The notes below the pieces were generated by a model. The model made no database searches, had not been told where the DNA came from, and was given only the letters and a program-made list of their open reading frames with translations. Source: Alphaproteobacteria bacterium UBA6189 (GTDB lineage: Bacteria; Pseudomonadota; Alphaproteobacteria; Rickettsiales; UBA3002). Taken from it: a stretch of 11,870 nucleotides of DNA. A program made the translations under genes and the position numbers. Position 1 is the first letter of the stretch. Each line of letters starts with the position of its first letter. Positions 7,145 to 11,870 of this stretch are shown here, in pieces. Location: assembly GCA_002422745.1 (NCBI GenBank), contig DITH01000070.1, positions 1 to 11,870 on the forward strand, in the 5' to 3' direction.

Positions 7145-8506
7145 ATGCCAACAACCGCCATCTCTCAACACGATGTTCATGCTGTCGATTTCGAAACGTT
7201 GCTGGCTCGGCTAAACGCCTGCGATGCCACCATCGCCATTATGGGCATGGGCTATGTCGGCTTTCCGCTCGCCATCGCTACCCACGCCAAAGGCTACCGT
7301 GTTTTGGCGTTCGATGTCGACCCGCAAAAAATCGAAAAACTCAACGCCGGGCAATCCTACATCAAGGGCATTACCGATGCGGTGGTCGCCGATATGCGTG
7401 GCGAACGTTTCACCGCGTCGTGCGACGAAACTGCTCTCGCCAGCGCCGACCTGCTGATTATGTGCGTACCTACCCCGCTCGACAAACACCGCGAACCGGA
7501 CATGAGCTTTGTGCTCGCCACGACCGAAACCATCGCGCGTAATTTGCGCCCTGGTCAGTTGGTGGTGCTGGAATCGACCACCTATCCCGGCACCACGACC
7601 GATCTGCTCAAGCCCATGCTGGAGAAAACCGGGCTGAAGGGGGGCGAGGATTTCTTTATCGCCTACAGCCCCGAGCGCGAAGACCCCGGCAACGGTTTTT
7701 TCTCGACCCATTCCATCCCCAAAATCGTCGGGGCGGATGACGACAAGTCGCGCGCGCTCGCCATGGCGTTTTACGGCAATATCGTCACCCAGGCGGTACC
7801 GGTAACGTCTAGCGCCACGGCCGAAGCGGTCAAGCTGACCGAAAATATTTTCCGCTCGGTGAATATCGCCCTCGTGAACGAACTGAAGATGGTTTACGAA
7901 AAAATGGGTATCGATGTCTGGGAAGTAATCGACGCGGCGAAAACCAAGCCGTTCGGCTTCATGCCGTTTTATCCCGGCCCCGGCGTTGGCGGCCACTGCA
8001 TTCCGATCGACCCGTTCTACCTCACCTGGAAAAGCCGCGAATATGGCATGCCCACGCAGTTCATCGAGCTTGCCGGACAGATCAACCATGCCATGCCGGG
8101 TTACGTGATTAAGCGCCTGCGGCAAGGGCTTGATCGCCATTACAAAAAAGGGCTGAATGGCACACGCATCCTGTTGATGGGCGTGGCCTACAAAAAAGAT
8201 GTCGACGATCTGCGCGAAAGCCCCTCCATGTTCATTTGGGAGAAACTCGAAGAACGCGGCGCGGTGGTGGATTACCACGACAGCCACTTCCCCGAAATTC
8301 CGCCAACGCGCGAGCATGCAAGCCTGACCGGGCGCAAAAACACTCCGCTTAGCGAGGACACCCTTGCCCAGTACGACGCCGTGCTGATCGCCACCGAGCA
8401 TAGCAATATCGATTACAACTGGGTGTGTGAACATAGCAAGCTGGTGCTCGATACCCGCAATGCCTGCCGTAACGTGAAAGACCGCACCCATGTTATCAAA
8501 GCCTGA
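7145..8506 (+). CDS. wbpA: UDP-N-acetyl-D-glucosamine 6-dehydrogenase (WbpA-type)
   Basis: NAD-dependent four-electron oxidation of UDP-GlcNAc to UDP-GlcNAcA, the first step of the local pathway; cytosolic, 453 residues. The N-terminal Rossmann fold opens with IAIMGMGYVGFPLA. The family signatures ESTTYPGTT and YSPEREDPGN follow. Lys230 in AEAVKLTENIFRSVN and the nucleophile Cys285 in GPGVGGHCIPIDPFYLTWK are the catalytic residues expected for UDP-sugar dehydrogenases. MGVAYKKDVDDLRESPS marks the C-terminal UDP-binding domain. The ATG at 7145 has only a weak GGA upstream (7136-7138). In-frame codons back to 7082 overlap the previous gene in another frame and are not family-like. The 3' end overlaps the aminotransferase start by 17 bases, indicating translational coupling. 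WbpO/TviB-type activity is less likely, given the neighbours and the PGPGVGGHCIPIDPFY context. Confidence 0.93.
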   Translation: MPTTAISQHDVHAVDFETLLARLNACDATIAIMGMGYVGFPLAIATHAKGYRVLAFDVDPQKIEKLNAGQSYIKGITDAVVADMRGERFTASCDETALASADLLIMCVPTPLDKHREPDMSFVLATTETIARNLRPGQLVVLESTTYPGTTTDLLKPMLEKTGLKGGEDFFIAYSPEREDPGNGFFSTHSIPKIVGADDDKSRALAMAFYGNIVTQAVPVTSSATAEAVKLTENIFRSVNIALVNELKMVYEKMGIDVWEVIDAAKTKPFGFMPFYPGPGVGGHCIPIDPFYLTWKSREYGMPTQFIELAGQINHAMPGYVIKRLRQGLDRHYKKGLNGTRILLMGVAYKKDVDDLRESPSMFIWEKLEERGAVVDYHDSHFPEIPPTREHASLTGRKNTPLSEDTLAQYDAVLIATEHSNIDYNWVCEHSKLVLDTRNACRNVKDRTHVIKA

Positions 8507-9650
8507 ACTGGCCGCTGCTCGTTCGCCCATTCAGTTTATCGATCTCGCCGCCCAGCAGCAGCGCATCAAGCCTCGCCTCGATGCGGCGATAGCACGCGTG
8601 CTCGCCCATGGCGGCTACATTATGGGCAAAGAAGTGGTGGAACTGGAACAACAGCTGAGTGCTTTCTGCGGCGCCAAACATAGCATCACCTGCTCGAACG
8701 GCACCGACGCACTAAGCCTGGCATTAATGGCGTATAATGTGCAGCCCGGCGATGCGGTGTTTTGCCCCAGTTTCACCTTCGCGGCCACGGCAGAAGTGAT
8801 TGCTCTGCGCGGCGCGACCCCGGTGTTTCTGGATAGTGATGCCCAAAGCTTCAACCTCGATCCGCAAAGCCTGAAATCCGCTATTGCAGTGGCCAACAAA
8901 GCCGGGCTGAACCCGCGTGGCGTGATCGCGGTGGATCTGTTCGGCCTGCCGGCCGATTACGATGCGATTCATGCCATCACCCAGGCGGAGGGATTTTTTC
9001 TCATTGCCGATTCGGCACAGGGTTTTGGTGGCGAATATCACGGCACCCGCACCGGCACCCTGGCCGATATCACTACCACCAGTTTCTTCCCCGCCAAGCC
9101 GCTTGGCTGTTATGGCGATGGCGGCGCGGTATTTACCAACAGCGATGCACTGGCCGAAATCATGGGTTCCCTGCGTGTGCACGGCAAAGGCACTGATAAA
9201 TACGACAATGTGCGCATCGGCCTCAATGCACGGCTCGACACGTTGCAGGCGGCGATCCTTATCGAGAAACTCGCCATTTTCGCCGATGAAATTGCTGCCC
9301 GTAACCATGTCGCCGCGCGCTACAGCGCCGCCCTGCACGATAAAATCCAAACCCCGAGGGTGGCCGAGGGCTACCGTTCCGTCTGGGCGCAATACACACT
9401 CACCGCACCCGACCACGCCACACGCCAGCGCCTACAGGCCACGTTGAAAGAAGCTGGCGTACCCACCATGGTCTATTACCCCACGCCGCTGCACCGGCAA
9501 ACCGCCTATGCCGCCTTCCCGACCGCTACCGGCGGGGCCTTGCCGGTATGTGAGGATTTGGCCGGACGCGTCTTCAGCCTACCGATGCATCCGTACCTTG
9601 AGGATACGACGATCGATTATATTACGGAGACCTTGCGCGCCGCGCTCTAA
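8490..9650 (+). CDS. wbpE: PLP-dependent UDP-3-keto sugar aminotransferase (WbpE-type, DegT/DnrJ/EryC1)
   Basis: Transfers an amino group to C3 of the 3-keto UDP-GlcNAcA made by the dehydrogenase half of the fusion, 386 residues. It begins with the family pattern IQFIDLAAQQQRIKP...GGYIMGKEV. CSNGTDALSLAL is the phosphate-binding stretch. Asp174 in IADSAQGFG should pair with the PLP pyridine nitrogen. Lys203 in SFFPAKPLGCYGDGGAVFTN is the Schiff-base lysine. The C-terminal PTMVYYPTPLHRQTAY and LPMHPYL segments are also typical. Translation starts inside the end of the wbpA gene, with no strong Shine-Dalgarno, consistent with coupling. Assignment to the 3-amino rather than the 4-amino branch rests on its neighbours. 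Its stop lies three bases from that of the convergent acyltransferase. Confidence 0.92.
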   Translation: MLSKPELAAARSPIQFIDLAAQQQRIKPRLDAAIARVLAHGGYIMGKEVVELEQQLSAFCGAKHSITCSNGTDALSLALMAYNVQPGDAVFCPSFTFAATAEVIALRGATPVFLDSDAQSFNLDPQSLKSAIAVANKAGLNPRGVIAVDLFGLPADYDAIHAITQAEGFFLIADSAQGFGGEYHGTRTGTLADITTTSFFPAKPLGCYGDGGAVFTNSDALAEIMGSLRVHGKGTDKYDNVRIGLNARLDTLQAAILIEKLAIFADEIAARNHVAARYSAALHDKIQTPRVAEGYRSVWAQYTLTAPDHATRQRLQATLKEAGVPTMVYYPTPLHRQTAYAAFPTATGGALPVCEDLAGRVFSLPMHPYLEDTTIDYITETLRAAL

Positions 9651-9663
9651 CGCTTAGCGTTTT
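9649..9663. terminator. Very small hairpin between convergent wbpE and acyltransferase genes
   Basis: AACGC-TTA-GCGTT forms a 5-bp stem across both stop codons and is followed by a short T run on the plus strand. It is the only hairpin-like element between the two genes and is weak, so it may not terminate. Confidence 0.25.
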
Positions 9664-10289
9664 GGCAGCACTACTTCGCCAGCGCCCACATCGCGGGTCA
9701 CGATAGCCCCGGCGCCGATCACCGCGTCATGGCCAATACGCACCTGCTGTATCACCACCGCCCCGGCACCGATATGGGCACGTTCGCCCACCGTGACGTG
9801 ACCGCACAGCACTGCACCCGGCGCGATATGCGAATGCGGGCCGATCACGACATCGTGATCGAGCGAGGCGCGGGTATTCACGATACAATTGGCCCCAAGC
9901 ATAACCCCCGGCTGAATGACGACGCCAGGCATAACCTGCACCCCCTCGCCCAGCAATACATCGGGCTGGATGATAGCTTGCGACGATATCACCGAAGCGA
10001 AGGTGAATCCTTCCGCGTGGTAACGGCTATATATAGCGGTGCGCACTTCCAGCCCCGAACCGTTGCGCGAGGCGACATTGCCCACCCCGTTCACCAGCTG
10101 CACCGCATCGGCAGATAAAGGTGATTCTCCTTCGAGCCCGATCACCGGCACGCCGTGGATTGACTCGCCAACCAAGGTGGTATCACGGGTGAGAATACCC
10201 TGCACGGCGCGCTGATCGCGCTTGAGCATACCGATCAGCACCGCGGTGTGCCCGCCGCCGCCTATCACAATGAGTGGTTTTTCTGCCAT
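9654..10289 (-). CDS. NeuD/PglD-type sugar O- or N-acyltransferase
   Basis: Acetyl-CoA-dependent acyltransferase of the sialic-acid O-acetyltransferase/PglD family, 211 residues. The N-terminal subdomain starts PLIVIGGGGHTAVLI (Gly-rich UDP-sugar-binding loop, residues 5-19). Residues about 105-200 are left-handed beta-helix hexapeptide repeats. LDHDVVIGPHSHIAPGAVLCGHV contains the probable catalytic base His145 and acetyl-CoA-contacting His154. The chain stops at GAGEVVLPKR, a little short of the GNPA-type tail common in the family. The start at 10289 has GAGG (10302-10305) at a long 12-nt spacing. It lies on the opposite strand to the operon and diverges from the PglC-type gene. Acceptor sugar unknown; PglD proper would need a UDP-4-amino sugar, and no enzyme for that is visible here. 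Confidence 0.85.
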   Translation of the reverse strand: MAEKPLIVIGGGGHTAVLIGMLKRDQRAVQGILTRDTTLVGESIHGVPVIGLEGESPLSADAVQLVNGVGNVASRNGSGLEVRTAIYSRYHAEGFTFASVISSQAIIQPDVLLGEGVQVMPGVVIQPGVMLGANCIVNTRASLDHDVVIGPHSHIAPGAVLCGHVTVGERAHIGAGAVVIQQVRIGHDAVIGAGAIVTRDVGAGEVVLPKR

Positions 10290-10317
10290 GGATGGGTTTT
10301 ACCTCAGCCCGGCAAAA

Positions 10318-10346
10318 TTGACAAATCCTCAAATAGCTTCATAGCT
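10318..10346 (+). promoter_or_regulatory. Candidate sigma-70 promoter of the phosphoglycosyl transferase gene
   Basis: TTGACA at 10318-10323 is a perfect -35. The -10 at about 10340-10346 (CATAGCT) is poor at 16-17 nt spacing. AGGAG at 10360-10364 then precedes the ATG at 10369. Confidence 0.4.
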
Positions 10347-10368
10347 CGTCTATTGATATAGGAGTTCT

Positions 10369-10971
10369 ATGCAATCCGCCTTAAAACGCTTGTTCGACCT
10401 TTTTGCCAGCGCCGTGCTACTGGTATTGCTGGCCCCGCTGCTCGTGCTGCTGGCCCTGCTGGTTGCCCTGCTGCTCGGCACGCCGGTTTTCTTTCGGCAG
10501 GAGCGGATCGGTTACCGGCAGCGCCCCTTCACCCTGATCAAATTCCGCACCATGCGTCCCGGCCCGGGTAACGACGCCGAACGTTTAACGCCCTTCGGTC
10601 GGTTCCTGCGCGCCAGCAGCCTCGATGAATTACCCGAGCTTTGGAACATCCTCATCGGTGAAATGAGTTTTGTCGGCCCGCGCCCGTTATTGCCGCGTTA
10701 CTTGCCGTTTTATAGCACGCGCGAAGCCACACGGCACCAGGTGCGCCCCGGCCTGACCGGCCTGGCGCAGGTGCATGGCCGCAATGCGCAAAGCTGGGAA
10801 GACCGCCTCGAATATGATGCGCGCTATGTCGCGCAATGGTCGCTTGGGATGGATCTGCACATACTCGCCCGTACCGTCATGCTGGTGCTGCGGCGGCATG
10901 GAGTCAGCGCCCAAGGCCAGGCCACTATGCAACCGCTCGATGAATACCGCAGCCACAAGGATTCCACATGA
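10369..10971 (+). CDS. PglC/WcaJ-type undecaprenyl-phosphate phosphoglycosyl transferase
   Basis: Monotopic membrane enzyme that moves a sugar 1-phosphate from a UDP-sugar to undecaprenyl phosphate, the first membrane step in surface glycan assembly. At 200 residues it is the small catalytic form, without the extra transmembrane bundle of WcaJ/WbaP. Residues about 7-37 are a very hydrophobic re-entrant helix with Pro23 near its middle (SAVLLVLLAPLLVLLALL). FFRQERIG, KFRTM (58-62), and SSLDELPELWNILIGEMSFVGPRP follow. Asp86-Glu87 form the catalytic dyad of the family. RPGLTGLAQVHGRN and the C-terminal YVAQWSLGMDLHIL are also typical. The ATG follows AGGAG at only 4-nt spacing. Its TGA overlaps the ATG of a short 17-codon frame. 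The donor sugar is not predictable; the nearby operon product or an acylated amino sugar are candidates. Confidence 0.93.
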   Translation: MQSALKRLFDLFASAVLLVLLAPLLVLLALLVALLLGTPVFFRQERIGYRQRPFTLIKFRTMRPGPGNDAERLTPFGRFLRASSLDELPELWNILIGEMSFVGPRPLLPRYLPFYSTREATRHQVRPGLTGLAQVHGRNAQSWEDRLEYDARYVAQWSLGMDLHILARTVMLVLRRHGVSAQGQATMQPLDEYRSHKDST

Positions 10972-11021
10972 CGACCGACAACGCGTGCCGCACAACGCAT
11001 CCCCAGGTTCTTTCTTACTGA
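10968..11021 (+). other. Possible 17-codon ORF coupled to the phosphoglycosyl transferase
   Basis: An ATG at 10968 overlaps the upstream TGA as ATGA and is preceded by AAGGA (10957-10961) with a 6-nt spacer. This is the layout of a translationally coupled next gene, but the frame ends at 11021 after 17 codons, inside the 3' end of rnc on the other strand. It may be the stub of a lost gene or chance. The peptide resembles nothing I know. Confidence 0.25.
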
Positions 11022-11674
11022 ATGGTCGCTAGCATTGCCTCGGCCGCTTTGCGTTCGGCCAGCTTCTTGGTGCCTGCCTCACCGCGCCCCGGAGCTCGCC
11101 CATTTACCCGCACCTCGACAACAAAATGCGGCGCATGGCTCGGCCCATCGGCGCTTAGCACTACATATTCGGGCAACGGCAACCCACGGCCCTGCGCCCA
11201 TTCCTGCAAGGTCGTTTTAGCGTCTTTCGGCGGCGCTACGGTTTGTTCCGCCAATGGCTGCCAGAAACGCACCACCACGCTGCGCACCGCTTCTAGCCCG
11301 CCATCGAGGTAAATCGCCCCCAGCAGGGCCTCGCAGGCATCTTCGAGGTTCGAGCGGTTATCGGCCCCGCCCTGCTCTGCTTCGCTGGCCGACATGGCAA
11401 GGTAAGTTCCGAGCCCGAGCGTCCGCGCGATATCGGCCAGCTGCTCGCCATTTACCAGCGACACCAACCGCTTGGAAAGATCGCCCTCCGCCTCTTCGGG
11501 ATATAATCCGTATAGCATTTCGGCGATCAGCAGCCCGAGCACCGAGTCACCCAGAAACTCCAGCCGCTGGTTATGCTGGTCGGCGCAGGAACGGTGCGTC
11601 AGCGCCTGTTCCAGCAAAATTATGTTGGCAAACCGATATCCCAGCGCTTCCTGGAGCGTGGACAGATCACGCAT
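11015..11674 (-). CDS. rnc: Ribonuclease III
   Basis: Cytosolic endonuclease that cuts double-stranded RNA in rRNA precursors and mRNAs, 219 residues. The catalytic domain carries the signature QRLEFLGDSVLG with Glu39 and Asp43, and NRSNLEDACEALLGAIYLDGG with Asp112 and Glu115, which bind the catalytic metals. The C-terminal dsRNA-binding domain runs from about DAKTTLQEWAQ to the end, with the typical GTKKLAERKAAEAML helix. The start at 11674 shares one base with the lepB stop (TGATG), and AAGGAG at 11683-11688 lies inside the end of lepB, so the two are co-translated. In many alphaproteobacteria era follows rnc on the same strand; here the next gene is convergent. Confidence 0.96.
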   Translation of the reverse strand: MRDLSTLQEALGYRFANIILLEQALTHRSCADQHNQRLEFLGDSVLGLLIAEMLYGLYPEEAEGDLSKRLVSLVNGEQLADIARTLGLGTYLAMSASEAEQGGADNRSNLEDACEALLGAIYLDGGLEAVRSVVVRFWQPLAEQTVAPPKDAKTTLQEWAQGRGLPLPEYVVLSADGPSHAPHFVVEVRVNGRAPGRGEAGTKKLAERKAAEAMLATIQ

Positions 11675-11870
11675 CAGTGAATCTCCTTGAACCAGCGATC
11701 GCCACGTAACGCCTGCGGCCACAGCCAGAATTTCCAAAACGGGTAGGACGTGTCATACGACAGCAAGATCAGCTCAGCCCGGCCGATCAGATGGTCTTCC
11801 GGAATGAACCCCACCTCCAGCTGGTAGCGGCTATCTTCCGAGTTATCGCGGTTATCGCCCATCATGAAAT
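11674..11870 (-). CDS. lepB: Signal peptidase I, C-terminal part (5' end beyond window)
   Basis: Inner-membrane serine protease with a periplasmic active site that removes signal peptides from exported proteins. Only the last 64 or so residues are present; the frame runs off the window edge. FMMGDNRDNSEDSR is the conserved box E of the family. The chain then continues through GFIPEDHLIGRAELILLS and ends WFKEIH. The catalytic Ser and Lys would be upstream and are not visible. Its TGA overlaps the rnc ATG by one base, the usual lepB-rnc operon layout. Confidence 0.95.
   Translation of the reverse strand, partial: FMMGDNRDNSEDSRYQLEVGFIPEDHLIGRAELILLSYDTSYPFWKFWLWPQALRGDRWFKEIH
11683..11688 (-). 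promoter_or_regulatory. rnc: Shine-Dalgarno of rnc inside lepB
   Basis: AAGGAG on the minus strand, 8 nt before the ATG at 11674. It fixes that start over in-frame codons reaching 11737. Confidence 0.8.

Noticed and set aside
7211..8530. Long open frame (439 codons) on the minus strand opposite the WbpA-type gene
   Set aside because: It lies entirely antisense to a gene with full catalytic motifs. Such frames arise from codon bias in GC-rich DNA, and its translation is His/Arg/Gly-rich with no family features.

Overview
This window looks like chromosomal DNA from an alphaproteobacterium. It is GC-rich: one 60-base line counted by hand inside icd is 60% GC. It carries lepB immediately followed by rnc, and an isocitrate dehydrogenase of the long class with a C-terminal extension that I recall from Rickettsia and Thermus. 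The exact order cannot be fixed from sequence alone.

Layout, left to right. (1) 2-1462 (+): the 3' part of alaS. (2) 1459-2259 (-): an unrecognised gene with noticeably lower GC, overlapping the alaS stop. (3) 2324-2959 (-): an OmpW-family outer membrane protein, closed by a strong hairpin terminator and preceded by a perfect FNR/Anr/FixK-type box, TTGAT-N4-ATCAA. (4) 3225-4697 (+): isocitrate dehydrogenase with a Shine-Dalgarno that fixes its start. (5) 4706-5494 (-): an RluA-family pseudouridine synthase. (6) 5572-9650 (+): a tight three-gene operon for a diacetamido uronic acid nucleotide sugar. Its genes are a fused WbpB-type dehydrogenase plus WbpD-type acetyltransferase, a WbpA-type UDP-GlcNAc 6-dehydrogenase, and a WbpE-type aminotransferase. 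(7) 9654-10289 (-): a NeuD/PglD-type sugar acyltransferase. (8) 10369-10971 (+): a small PglC-type phosphoglycosyl transferase. (9) 11015-11674 (-) and 11674-11870 (-): rnc and the 3' end of lepB, overlapping by one base.

How the genes work together. WbpA oxidises UDP-GlcNAc to UDP-GlcNAcA. The WbpB half makes the 3-keto sugar, WbpE transaminates it, and the WbpD half acetylates it, giving UDP-GlcNAc(3NAc)A. All four steps are therefore encoded by three adjacent genes. The 2-epimerase (WbpI) that would lead to the ManNAc form is not in the window. The PglC-type enzyme could load a sugar phosphate onto undecaprenyl phosphate to start a surface glycan, but its substrate cannot be told from sequence. 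Genes change strand often, and four convergent pairs abut or overlap with almost no space and no clear terminator.

I saw no tRNA, rRNA, CRISPR array, insertion sequence or phage gene. No gene-free stretch exceeds 300 bases; the longest, 2960-3224, holds the ompW promoter region, the FNR box and a 12-bp palindrome. The best candidates for something new are the WbpB-WbpD fusion, the orphan gene at 1459-2259, and the NAD-type coenzyme residues in the isocitrate dehydrogenase.
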